17,208 bases of DNA from an uncultured Collinsella sp. (GCA_900765115.1 CAAFQK010000041.1:1-17208); one strand, 5' to 3'; shown: positions 7,251-14,609, numbered from the stretch's first letter. Notes: generated by a model from the sequence alone, not told the origin. A program made the numbers and translations.

Positions 7251-7270
7251 TTTCCTTGGTTGGATTAGAC

Positions 7271-8554
7271 CTAAATGGTCTCCAAGAAGGCCTCAATCCT
7301 AGTTTGAAGTTGGCCTGCGTCCTCGCCGGCGTAGTCGGTCGTGATATGCATAAACGGAATGCCGGCTTCCTCGGCGGCCTTCTCCACGGCAAACGACTCC
7401 ATCTCATAGAGCGTGCAGAACTGCAGGGCCACGTCGACGATGCCGTCGACATGCAGGTCCTTGGCCATCTGGACAATGTCCTTCATACGCTGGTCGTTGG
7501 GCGTAAAGACGGCGCAGTTGATCTTAAAGTAGCGCTCGGCGATGGCGTCGAGCATCTCGTCGACCGTCTCGCCGGACTCGTCGACCAAATCCTTGTAGTA
7601 GCGCGAGCCCGTGCAGGACTCCTCGCCTACCACAACGCCGCCGGCCTTCTCAATGAGGTTGAACAGCTTCCAGTTGGGCACGGCCATGGGCGTGCCGGTG
7701 TACAGGATGCGCTTGGTCCCCTTGGGCGCCACGCCCTCGCCGGCTTCAACGCGCTGCTCGCACTCGGCGGCCATGTCGTTGATGGCGCCGGTCAAGCGCG
7801 GCGTGTCGTCCATAAAGGCGGCCTGAACGGTCAGCAGGCTGTCGAGACCGCTGATGGGCGCTGGGTCGGCAGCGCGCGTGGCAGCGAGGCGCTGCAGGGC
7901 GCGACGCTTCTCATTGACGGCGTGGATAGCGGCCTTCAGACGCTCAGGCGTAATCGTAACGCCACACTCCTCCTCGATCTTGGCGGCGAGCTTTTTGACC
8001 TCGGCCTTCCAAGTCACGAGCGTCGACTCATCGTGCACGTTGGGAATATCCATAACGTACATGTTCTTTTGCGTGGCAAAGAACTCGTAGGCCTTCTTCT
8101 TGCCATCGCAGGTGTTCTCGCCTACCACCAGGTCACTCGACTCAATGTAGGGGCAGACCTCGCCCAGCTTAAAGCCGGCAAAGCTCTTGATGAGCGGACA
8201 AGTGTTGCGTGGCAGGTGCTCCTCAACCTTATCGGTTGCCCAATCGGCACCCGAGCACAGACCCACGGGGATACCGTCGCAGGCGAGCACAATTTCCTCG
8301 GGCACGTAGACGCAGAACGAACCGACGATCTTGGTGGCCTCGCCGGCCTCCTTCTTGTCGAGCATCTCCTTAATACGGCCGCTGTGGATGTTGGTGGCCA
8401 CAAAGTCCAGGTAGGACGTGGACTTGGGGCGATTGTTCTGCGTCAGGAACATATCGCCGTACATCTGGCCCACGGCGCCCAGCAGCATATCGTGGTCGGC
8501 AAGATTCATGCCGAGGCTCTCCCACATCGGATGGAAATCAAATTCTTCAGCCAT
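7271..8554 (-). CDS. 2-Hydroxyacyl-CoA dehydratase D-component/double-cubane cluster protein (YjiM/HgdB-like), copy B
   Basis: A 427-residue paralogue of the gene downstream, with about 40 extra N-terminal residues. Family motifs: GSFCVYVPEEIVLACDG (Cys81, Cys92), Cys100, NTCPLIKSFAGF (Cys119), EVCPYIESSDLVVGENTCDGKK in pieces (Cys134, Cys149), EESCTGSRYY (Cys314), KINCAVFTPNDQRM (Cys347) and Cys380. Seven to eight cysteines align with the sister protein, but the sister's Cys251 is Thr here (YTGTP) and its Cys273 is also missing. This suggests a different cluster surrounding or substrate. GAGGGG precedes the ATG by 7 bases. It is the first large gene of the block, behind a promoter and a possible leader ORF. 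Likely works with the activator at 5035-5799; whether the two paralogues form one heteromer or two enzymes is open. Confidence 0.88.
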   Translation of the reverse strand: MAEEFDFHPMWESLGMNLADHDMLLGAVGQMYGDMFLTQNNRPKSTSYLDFVATNIHSGRIKEMLDKKEAGEATKIVGSFCVYVPEEIVLACDGIPVGLCSGADWATDKVEEHLPRNTCPLIKSFAGFKLGEVCPYIESSDLVVGENTCDGKKKAYEFFATQKNMYVMDIPNVHDESTLVTWKAEVKKLAAKIEEECGVTITPERLKAAIHAVNEKRRALQRLAATRAADPAPISGLDSLLTVQAAFMDDTPRLTGAINDMAAECEQRVEAGEGVAPKGTKRILYTGTPMAVPNWKLFNLIEKAGGVVVGEESCTGSRYYKDLVDESGETVDEMLDAIAERYFKINCAVFTPNDQRMKDIVQMAKDLHVDGIVDVALQFCTLYEMESFAVEKAAEEAGIPFMHITTDYAGEDAGQLQTRIEAFLETI

Positions 8555-8713
8555 GACGGTTCCCCTCTCGAACCAAAAATGAATAGCTACGGTATTGCTG
8601 CACGGTGGGTGGCGAAAACCCAGCCGCGCCTAAACCCGGAATTTTGGGGAACCTGCTTTGCGGTCGATTATTTAGTTGTGCGTCGTCTCTCCCGGAGCCG
8701 TGAACATACCTGC

Positions 8714-8782
8714 TCATATGCGACTCCGAGCCATATACAGGGCGCGCGCGGCAACGCGGCGAATGTATGTCGTCTGCGGCAT
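8714..8782 (-). CDS. Possible 22-residue leader ORF upstream of the dehydratase/selenium block
   Basis: On the minus strand ATG at 8782 is preceded by AAGGAGGG at good spacing, a stronger ribosome site than those of most genes here. The reading frame gives MPQTTYIRRVAARALYMARS plus RI and then TGA, five of 22 residues being arginine. It starts about 24 bases after the predicted transcription start and ends 159 bases before the first dehydratase-like gene, in a region that can fold (for example 8603-8626). I do not recognise the peptide. It could be a regulatory leader peptide or a chance ORF. Confidence 0.4.
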   Translation of the reverse strand: MPQTTYIRRVAARALYMARSRI

Positions 8783-8812
8783 GTGCGCACCCTCCTTAAC
8801 CAGTCAAGGTCA

Positions 8813-8841
8813 ACTATATCAGCGGTCATCGTCCAGACGAA
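8813..8841 (-). promoter_or_regulatory. Candidate extended -10 promoter of the selenium/dehydratase block
   Basis: The minus strand has TGaTATAGT (-10 hexamer at 8818-8813) with an extended TG, and a weak -35-like TTCGTC 17 bases upstream. It lies downstream of the modC terminator and just before the leader ORF, so it is placed to drive the 8554-1824 gene block. In the 429-base gap 8555-8983 I see only this promoter, the leader ORF, weak hairpins and the modC terminator. Confidence 0.45.
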
Positions 8842-8937
8842 CACCGTTGACATTCGTACGACAGCCTCGCGTGCCGTCGTTTAATAAATAATTATCTGTG
8901 TTGATAAGAGTTTGTCATTCCCCATTAGGCGAACGGC

Positions 8938-8972
8938 AAGACAAAGCCGCCGAGACTTATATCCCCGACGGC
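8938..8972 (-). terminator. Intrinsic terminator after modC
   Basis: On the minus strand a 10-bp stem (arms 8972-8963 and 8955-8946, three G-U pairs) with a 7-base loop is followed by TTTGTCTT. It begins 11 bases after the modC stop and separates the molybdenum operon from the selenium/dehydratase block. Confidence 0.75.
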
Positions 8973-8983
8973 ATTACCCGGCG

Positions 8984-10054
8984 CTACCGACAAACCAGAT
9001 GGATCCTGCTGGCATCAAAATGCATACGCAGGGTCTCGCCTTCTTGCGGTAACCCATCCGCTGGTACGCTCAATTTGTTGACCTTCCACTGCAGACGCGT
9101 TGGCGCATCGGCCCGCGGCGCATCCAACAGCACCAGGCGCTCAAAACGCGAATCGCTCACGCGCGCCACGTGCAGGTCGTAGCTGTTGCGACCCCGCTCG
9201 GCACGGTTGTCCACATGGAAGTAGCTCGCGCGAATGCCCAGGTACGCCACATTATCGGGAACCTCGCGACCCACGTTAAAGGTCATGCCCCAATCGAGCG
9301 CCTCAACTTCTTCGTCGCCGATCTTGCGCGCCCGGCTTGTGTTCTTGCAGCCCGTCAGGCGCAGCGCCGCCAGCGTCTGCGGACGGCGGACCACGTCCTC
9401 GACGGAGCCGATCTCCTCAACATGCCCGTCGTGCATCACGCAGATGCGCTGGCACAGGCGGCACGCTTCGTCGATGTCGTGGCTCACATAGAGCACGGTG
9501 CGGTTGCATACATCGAACAGGTCGAGCATGTTCTGTTCGAGGGCGCTCTTAAGATAGGAATCGAGTGCGCTCATGGGCTCGTCGAACATAAAGATGCCCG
9601 GGTGAGCCGCCACCATACGGGCAAGCGCCACACGTTGCTGCTGACCGCCCGAGAGGCGCGCGGGATAGCGGTCGGCAAAATCGGCTAGGCCAAAGATGCC
9701 CAGGTAGCGCTCGGCAAGTTTTTTACGCGCCGCGGCGTCGCCCGCGTCCTTTACGCCGGCACATACGTTATCGGCCACCGTCATGTTGGGAAACAGCTGA
9801 TAGTTTTGGAACAGCAGGGCGCATTTGCGCTCCTGGGGCGACAGGTTGATGCCCGCCGCCGAGTCAAAAAAGGTCACGCCGTTGACGACGATCTTGCCCT
9901 CGTCGGGCGTCTCCACACCGGCAATGCAGCGCAAGGTGCAGCTCTTGCCGCAACCCGAGGCACCGAGCAGCGCCACACGCTCCTCGCCGGCCTCAAGCTG
10001 CATGTCGAGCATAAACCCGGGATAGCGCTTTTTAATATCCAGAACGAGCGACAT
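8984..10054 (-). CDS. modC: Molybdate/tungstate ABC transporter ATP-binding protein
   Basis: A 356-residue ABC ATPase that powers oxyanion import from the cytoplasmic face. Walker A is GASGCGKS (31-38), the Q-loop LLFQNYQLFPNMTV follows at 80-93, the signature LSGGQQQR spans 134-141, Walker B is IFMFDEP (154-160) and the switch histidine is His192 in YVSHD. The 110 residues after about 240 match the place of the oxyanion-binding (MOP-type) domain of ModC, but similarity there is weak by eye. The ATG lies 3 bases after the modB stop, with GGGAGG in the modB end. The ModA/ModB partners decide the assignment; tungstate is as likely a substrate as molybdate. Confidence 0.9.
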   Translation of the reverse strand: MSLVLDIKKRYPGFMLDMQLEAGEERVALLGASGCGKSCTLRCIAGVETPDEGKIVVNGVTFFDSAAGINLSPQERKCALLFQNYQLFPNMTVADNVCAGVKDAGDAAARKKLAERYLGIFGLADFADRYPARLSGGQQQRVALARMVAAHPGIFMFDEPMSALDSYLKSALEQNMLDLFDVCNRTVLYVSHDIDEACRLCQRICVMHDGHVEEIGSVEDVVRRPQTLAALRLTGCKNTSRARKIGDEEVEALDWGMTFNVGREVPDNVAYLGIRASYFHVDNRAERGRNSYDLHVARVSDSRFERLVLLDAPRADAPTRLQWKVNKLSVPADGLPQEGETLRMHFDASRIHLVCR

Positions 10055-10057
10055 GGC

Positions 10058-11500
10058 CTATCGACCTCCCTTCGCGACCGCGTCATCGCGCATAAGCTCG
10101 GCCAGCGCCTCGCGATCGATTCGCAGGGCATCGCCGCCCGCCGGGTCGAGCGAATCACCCTGTCCGGCGAGGTCTTTGGCCTGCTTGCGCCCCGCATGGG
10201 AAAGGCCCCGCTCGCGATACTTTTGCGAATGGGCGGTGTACATGTTAATGAACAGGATGACCAGGAAGCTGAACGCAATTACGACCACGACCCAGAAGAG
10301 CGCGACCGACGTATTGCCGCCCATCCACTCAAAATAGATGGCGATGGGGATGGTCTGCGTAATGCCGGCGTAGTTGCCCGCAAAGAACAGCGTGCAGCCA
10401 AACTCTCCCATCGCGCGGGCAAAGGCGAGGACCGTACCAGCAGCAATAGAAGGCCACCCAAGCGGCATCATAAGCTTGGCAAAGATGCGACGCTCGGACC
10501 ATCCCAGGGTTCGCGCGGCGTCAAGCATCTGCGTGTCGAGGCTCTCAAAGGCGCCGAGCGCCGTACGGTAGACCAGGGGGAACGATACCACCACGGCAGA
10601 GATCACCGCCGCCGGCCACGTAAAGACAATCGAGACGCCGTGCGCAATCAGCCACTGGCCCACCCCGGTCGAGCGACCAAACAGCATAAGCAGCAAAAAG
10701 CCGCAGACCGTGGGCGGCAACACCATGGGGATGGTAAAGACCGAGTCGAGCAGGCCCTTGATGCGACTCGAGGTACCCATAGTCTTCCACGCGGCGAACA
10801 GGCCCAGCGCAAGGGAGATCACCAGGGCAAGGCCGCTCGTTTTAATGGACACCCAAAACGGGCGATAGTCGATGTCGCCCAAAAAGGAGACCAGAGAGGT
10901 CAAGGGCCCTTGCTCATCCCGCAACATGACAGACGACGCCTCTACCATTTGAGCGCTATCAAGCCAACGCGCGCCGCCCTTGGCATCACCCGAGGCTGAT
11001 GCAATCACCACATAGCGGTCCCCATCCGCACCGCGCTCATCAAAGCCATAGGTATACCCGCCGGCATCAAACGTTGTTTCCGCCGTGACATACCAAGGAA
11101 GATCCACGTCCCCCAGCCGCGCACCTCCCATGCAGTTTGCGCTGTCGAGGTCACAGACGAGGGCCTTGAGACCCGATACGCACTCGTTGTCCTGCGGATC
11201 CAATCCATACTTCTCGACCGCCTTGGGCGATATCCACGCCACAACGCGATCGGCAGCAGGCGCCACTACAAGGTCCACATCCTCGTCAACGGGAAACCGG
11301 TAGCCCTCAGGCTGGCCCTCCATGGCACGAGCGGTCCCCTTCGCCAACCGCTCAAAACCCTCGATTCCATAGGAAAGCCCATGAGCGGTCGCAGCAACCT
11401 GGGCCCCGTCCTCGGCGTCCCCGGCAAACGCAAATCCCGGCACCCAGCAAAGCGCGAAGGTCAAAGCACAGGCGACAAGCATGCGGAATCTATTAAGCAC
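10058..11500 (-). CDS. modB: Molybdate/tungstate ABC permease with an N-terminal extracytoplasmic domain
   Basis: The 480-residue protein has a ModB core at about residues 216-425, with IPMVLPPTVCGFLL, the SFPLVYRTALGAFE stretch, the EAA-type loop DAARTLGWSERRIF and GTVLAFARAMGEFG. This core alone equals the usual ModB length of about 225. In front lie a signal-like segment (residues 1-26, ending AFA) and about 190 polar residues with three cysteines (107, 116, 123) that I cannot assign to a family. The N-terminus of ModB normally faces outside, so the domain should be extracytoplasmic, next to ModA. A charged tail of about 55 residues follows the last membrane helix. GTG at 11500 is chosen because TTGGAG lies 6 bases upstream and it gives a clean signal peptide. 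The gene lies 68 bases after modA and 3 bases before modC. Confidence 0.88.
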   Translation of the reverse strand: MLNRFRMLVACALTFALCWVPGFAFAGDAEDGAQVAATAHGLSYGIEGFERLAKGTARAMEGQPEGYRFPVDEDVDLVVAPAADRVVAWISPKAVEKYGLDPQDNECVSGLKALVCDLDSANCMGGARLGDVDLPWYVTAETTFDAGGYTYGFDERGADGDRYVVIASASGDAKGGARWLDSAQMVEASSVMLRDEQGPLTSLVSFLGDIDYRPFWVSIKTSGLALVISLALGLFAAWKTMGTSSRIKGLLDSVFTIPMVLPPTVCGFLLLMLFGRSTGVGQWLIAHGVSIVFTWPAAVISAVVVSFPLVYRTALGAFESLDTQMLDAARTLGWSERRIFAKLMMPLGWPSIAAGTVLAFARAMGEFGCTLFFAGNYAGITQTIPIAIYFEWMGGNTSVALFWVVVVIAFSFLVILFINMYTAHSQKYRERGLSHAGRKQAKDLAGQGDSLDPAGGDALRIDREALAELMRDDAVAKGGR

Positions 11501-11568
11501 GAAAAGCTCCAAGCGAATACAAGAACGGAGTGAAACACAAAACGATGGAATTATCGCGCCAAGCCGCA

Positions 11569-12444
11569 CTACTCGGAAAGCTCAAAGCCGTACTTGCCCC
11601 AAATCTTCTGGGCCTTCTTGTTGGTCAGGCAGAAGTCGATGAACGCCTTGGCCTCGTCGGCGTGCTCGGAGCTCTCGGCGACGGCACCGGGATACACGAT
11701 GGGCTTGTGCGAGTCCTCGGGGCACACGAAGGCCTCCTCGATGCCGTCGTAGCGGAAGATGTCGGAGCTGTAGACAAAACCCGCCACGCAGTCGCCTGTA
11801 GAGACGTAAGACGCAGCGGTGCCGACCTTGTCGGCCAGGGCTACCTTGTCGGCGAGCTCGGGCGCGTACTCGCCGTCGTCGCCCTCGGTACCGGTATAGA
11901 GGCCCACGGAAGCCAGCGCCTGGTTGGCGTACTTGCCGGCGGGGACGGTCTTGGCGTCGCCGATGGCAATCTTACCGTCCAGATTCGCGACGTCGACGAT
12001 GGCCTCGACCTTAGTATCGGAGCCCTCGGCGCGAATGATCACGAGGTCGTTGACGAACATGTCCTCACGCGTGTCGGCATCGACGAGCTCGGCGGCTTCG
12101 GCGTCGTCCATGGTGCCCTTGGAGGCCGTGATGAACACGTCGACGGCGGCACCGGCGCGCATCTGCTCGACAAGGTCGCCAGACGCCTTAAACTGCGTGT
12201 CGGCAAACGTGGTGCCGGTCTGCTCGGTGTAGAGCTCCTGAACCTCGGGCAGAGCTTTCTCGAGCGAGTTAGCGGCAAAGACCTGCAGCTCGACAGCCTT
12301 CTTCTTAGAGGAAGACTTGACGGAGCCGGCATCGGAACCAGCGGGCTCGGACGTCTTGCTGCCCGAGCAGCCGGCAAGGCCAAGGCCGGCGGCAGCGGCA
12401 GCAGAAAGCGAGACAAAACCGCGGCGTGAAACCATATCGAACAT
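11569..12444 (-). CDS. modA: Molybdate/tungstate-binding lipoprotein
   Basis: This 291-residue protein is the extracellular binding protein of the importer. The N-terminus combines a twin-arginine motif (SRRGFVSL, residues 6-13) with an alanine-rich core and a lipobox LAGC (Cys26), so it is probably a Tat-exported lipoprotein. A lysine- and serine-rich linker follows to about residue 50. The mature part has family marks VFAANSLEKALPEV (57-70, with the oxyanion-binding serine in AANSL), DVFITASKGTMDDA, GDAKTVPAGKYANQAL and the C-terminal FIDFCLTNKKAQKIWGKYGF. The ATG at 12444 has AAAGGG 6 bases upstream. It is the first gene of modABC, behind the promoter and operator at 12505-12555. Confidence 0.93.
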   Translation of the reverse strand: MFDMVSRRGFVSLSAAAAAGLGLAGCSGSKTSEPAGSDAGSVKSSSKKKAVELQVFAANSLEKALPEVQELYTEQTGTTFADTQFKASGDLVEQMRAGAAVDVFITASKGTMDDAEAAELVDADTREDMFVNDLVIIRAEGSDTKVEAIVDVANLDGKIAIGDAKTVPAGKYANQALASVGLYTGTEGDDGEYAPELADKVALADKVGTAASYVSTGDCVAGFVYSSDIFRYDGIEEAFVCPEDSHKPIVYPGAVAESSEHADEAKAFIDFCLTNKKAQKIWGKYGFELSE

Positions 12445-12504
12445 ATTCAACCCTTTCGAACGCTATGCCCGGGCACCCCGCCGCAGGCTTTATTCTGTTA
12501 CTAG

Positions 12505-12533
12505 ATTATACTTCCGCGCGAATAATGATAATG
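12505..12533 (-). promoter_or_regulatory. Candidate promoter of modABC
   Basis: On the minus strand a perfect TATAAT (12510-12505) lies about 60 bases before the modA start. The -35 position 17 bases upstream reads CATTAT, a poor match, and touches the palindromic array at 12533-12555. A consensus -10 with a poor -35 beside an operator suits a regulated promoter. Confidence 0.55.
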
Positions 12534-12555
12534 AGAAATTATTCTCGCTAGAGAA
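12533..12555. promoter_or_regulatory. Operator-like array of alternating half-sites upstream of modA
   Basis: The plus strand reads GAGAA-N4-TTCTC-N4-GAGAA (12533-12537, 12542-12546, 12551-12555), two overlapping perfect palindromes with half-sites 9 bases apart. A longer inverted repeat GAATAAT/ATTATTC (12520-12526, 12538-12544) overlaps it. The site abuts the modA -35. It does not match the ModE consensus I know, so the regulator is unknown. Confidence 0.5.
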
Positions 12556-12597
12556 TATAGTTTCGAGTTGCCGTGCACCTCGGCGTCGCTTCGGCGG

Positions 12598-12634
12598 AAA
12601 ACAAAGGCGGAGCAGCCGTTCAGGTCGCCCCGCC
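12598..12634 (-). terminator. Intrinsic terminator after mogA
   Basis: On the minus strand GGCGGGGC (12634-12627) pairs with GCTCCGCC (12613-12606, one G-U pair) around a 13-base loop, followed by TTTGTTTT. It begins 13 bases past the mogA stop, so moeA-mogA and modABC are likely separate transcripts. Confidence 0.8.
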
Positions 12635-12647
12635 GCAGGTAAACCGC

Positions 12648-13127
12648 TTAGTTGGTATGTCCGCCGCCCGCTGTCATCTGAGCCGCATGCTCCAGCTGGT
12701 CTGCTATGGCCTCCCAGCTTTCGCGGGCGGCCTTCGTAGAACCGGGAAAGTTAACGACAAGTGTATGACCTCGTTGCATGCAAATAGCGCGCGAGAGCAT
12801 GGCGCGGCGCGTCTTGGTCATGGAGTACGCGCGAATCGCCTCTGCAATACCCGGCACATCGCGGTCGCAGACGGCACGCGTCGCCTCGGGCGTCACATCG
12901 CGCATCGAAAGCCCCGTGCCGCCGCAGGTGAGCACGACATTGGCGTGGCACTCATCGGCGGCTTCCACAATGGCATCACCAATCTCGCTGACGTCATCGC
13001 GCACGACCACATGTGAGGCGACCGTCCAGCCCTGTGCCTCGATAAGTTCCTCGAGTGCGGCTCCAGCCTCGTCCTGGGCAAGATCACGCGTGTCCGAGCA
13101 CGTCACAATCGATATCTTCAACTCCAC
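12648..13127 (-). CDS. mogA: Molybdopterin adenylyltransferase family protein (MogA/MoaB)
   Basis: A 159-residue protein of the MogA/MoaB fold, which adenylates molybdopterin before metal insertion. It shows SDTR (11-14), the nucleotide/pterin-binding TCGGTGLSMRDVTPEAT (68-84) and NFPGS (126-130). It starts at GTG 13127, 10 bases after the moeA stop, with AGGAGG 6 bases upstream; the longer open frame to 13220 overlaps moeA and is rejected. MogA and MoaB cannot be told apart safely by eye. The adjacency to moeA shows its role in molybdenum (or tungsten) cofactor maturation. Confidence 0.9.
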   Translation of the reverse strand: MELKISIVTCSDTRDLAQDEAGAALEELIEAQGWTVASHVVVRDDVSEIGDAIVEAADECHANVVLTCGGTGLSMRDVTPEATRAVCDRDVPGIAEAIRAYSMTKTRRAMLSRAICMQRGHTLVVNFPGSTKAARESWEAIADQLEHAAQMTAGGGHTN

Positions 13128-13137
13128 AGCATTCCTC

Positions 13138-14400
13138 CTACAACACGGTGCCCTCGGGCAGGTCGACGCGAACAACGTCCACGACATCTCCCGCCTTGAG
13201 CTCGCACGGTCCTTCGTCAATACGCAGCAGGCAGTTGGCCCGCTGCATCGTGCCGAGCAGCGCCGAATTCTGCGTCTTGGCCTCGGTCACCATCAGCTCA
13301 CCGGTCTTGGGGTCGCGCAAAACCGTGGCGCGATCGAAGAAGCGTCGGTCCTGGCGCTTTTTCACACCGTGTGTGAGCGTCGCCTGCTGCACGGGACGCG
13401 GACCCTCGGCAAAGCCGCGCATCTTGCGAATCGCCGGACGGGCGAGCATCTCAAAGCCCACATACGCCGCAGCCGGATTGCCTGAAAGCCCCAGGTAGGG
13501 CTTACCCCCGAGCAAGCCAAACGTGATGGCCTTGCCCGGACGCATCGAGATGCGATCGAACAGCACCTCGCCCTCGCGCCGGACGAGTGCCGTCACATAG
13601 TCGTAATCGCCCGCCGAGGCGCCTCCGCTCGTAATGACAAAATCGCACTCTTGCACCGCGCGATGCACGAGCTCGGCAATCGCCTGCTCATCATCAGACG
13701 CAATGCCGTAGAACACGGGCTCGGCTCCTGCATCGAGTGCTTCGGCCATCAACGCCGAGGAGTTGGAATCGCGAATCTGACCGCGCGCCGGCACTTTACT
13801 CGGTGCGACCAATTCCGTGCCCAGCGAGATGATGCCCACACGTGGGGCAGCGTGCACCTTCACGCTCGCGTAACCGGCGCTTGCCAGCAGGCCCGCGCCC
13901 GCCGGAGCCACGACCTCGCCGGCGTGTATCACAACATCGCCGGCATGGGCCTCCTCGGCGGCAGAGCGAACGTTCTCCCCCACCTTGGCCGGCGCCGAGA
14001 AGCGGACGTGCGAGCCCTCGTTGCCATCGCCGTCAAGCACCTCGACGATCTCGTATTTCACTACGGCGTCGGCACCCTCGGGCACCGGCGCGCCTGTCAT
14101 AATGCGGACCGTCTCGCCCGGGCCAAGAGCACCCTCAAACACATGGCCCGCAGCCTCGTGTCCGATAACGTCGAGCGTCACCGGCGTCTCACCAGACGCC
14201 TGCGCCAAGTCCGCCGAGCGCACGGCATATCCGTCCATAGCGCTGTTGGCAAACGGCGAAATGTCGATATCGGCCACAGCATCCTCGGCCAAGGGAAAAC
14301 CAGCCGCCTGCCACACGCGAATCTCTACGAGATTGGTCGGAGCAACGTGCGACAGAACAATCGACTGCGCGTCCTCCAGCGGAATGAGTTTCTCTGCCAT
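13138..14400 (-). CDS. moeA: Molybdopterin molybdenumtransferase MoeA
   Basis: The 420-residue MoeA inserts molybdate or tungstate into adenylated molybdopterin in the cytoplasm. Motifs in order are NSAMDGYAV (52-60), GETVRIMTGAPVPEGADAVV (95-114), VGIISLGTEL (188-197), the SGGASAGDYDYV catalytic loop (258-269), MRPGKAITFG (286-295) and GLSGNPAAA (304-312), followed by the C-terminal beta domain. The length is usual. The ATG at 14400 has AAGAGG 5 bases upstream; a GTG two codons earlier is less likely. It is the first gene of the moeA-mogA unit. Its upstream space is shared with the divergent ClC gene; a minus-strand TATACT at 14463-14458 is a weak promoter candidate without a clear -35. Confidence 0.94.
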   Translation of the reverse strand: MAEKLIPLEDAQSIVLSHVAPTNLVEIRVWQAAGFPLAEDAVADIDISPFANSAMDGYAVRSADLAQASGETPVTLDVIGHEAAGHVFEGALGPGETVRIMTGAPVPEGADAVVKYEIVEVLDGDGNEGSHVRFSAPAKVGENVRSAAEEAHAGDVVIHAGEVVAPAGAGLLASAGYASVKVHAAPRVGIISLGTELVAPSKVPARGQIRDSNSSALMAEALDAGAEPVFYGIASDDEQAIAELVHRAVQECDFVITSGGASAGDYDYVTALVRREGEVLFDRISMRPGKAITFGLLGGKPYLGLSGNPAAAYVGFEMLARPAIRKMRGFAEGPRPVQQATLTHGVKKRQDRRFFDRATVLRDPKTGELMVTEAKTQNSALLGTMQRANCLLRIDEGPCELKAGDVVDVVRVDLPEGTVL

Positions 14401-14574
14401 ATGCACCTCTTAATGCCACGGCGCACAACAGGAGCGCCGATTCTTTATGCTTGTCTCAGTATAATCCCCGACGCGCGAGCGCGATTTGGCCTGTACCCGC
14501 AAATACACCTGTCGGCCGCAAGCCGCGAAACAGAATGGAAACCAAGCCACCGGCTCGTCGCGTTTACCGCGTTC

Positions 14575-14580
14575 TATAAT
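14575..14580 (+). promoter_or_regulatory. Candidate -10 element of the ClC gene
   Basis: A consensus TATAAT ends 29 bases before the ATG at 14610. No good -35 is visible 16-18 bases upstream. A second plus-strand TATAAT (14460-14465) lies farther up. The rest of the divergent space 14401-14609 shows no riboswitch that I can recognise. Confidence 0.4.
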
Positions 14581-14609
14581 GCTTGCGTTGCAACCTAAAA
14601 GAGGAACGT

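Noticed and set aside
8603..8680. Third copy of the structured repeat in the leader of paralogue B
   Set aside because: It has GC-rich short stems but none of the conserved core (GCGTAC hairpin, AAGCGACGG), so it is not the same element.
7190..8884. Plus-strand open frame of 564 codons opposite the dehydratase-like paralogue B
   Set aside because: Antisense shadow of a clear gene; similar long shadows lie opposite paralogue A (5877-7268) and opposite modB/modC (9806-10999).
12445..12597. Moco riboswitch upstream of modA
   Set aside because: The GC-rich leader folds weakly, but I could not match the motif's conserved parts; the palindromic array is better explained as a protein site.
14401..14609. 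Fluoride riboswitch upstream of the ClC gene
   Set aside because: I could not find the conserved crcB-motif blocks in this space.
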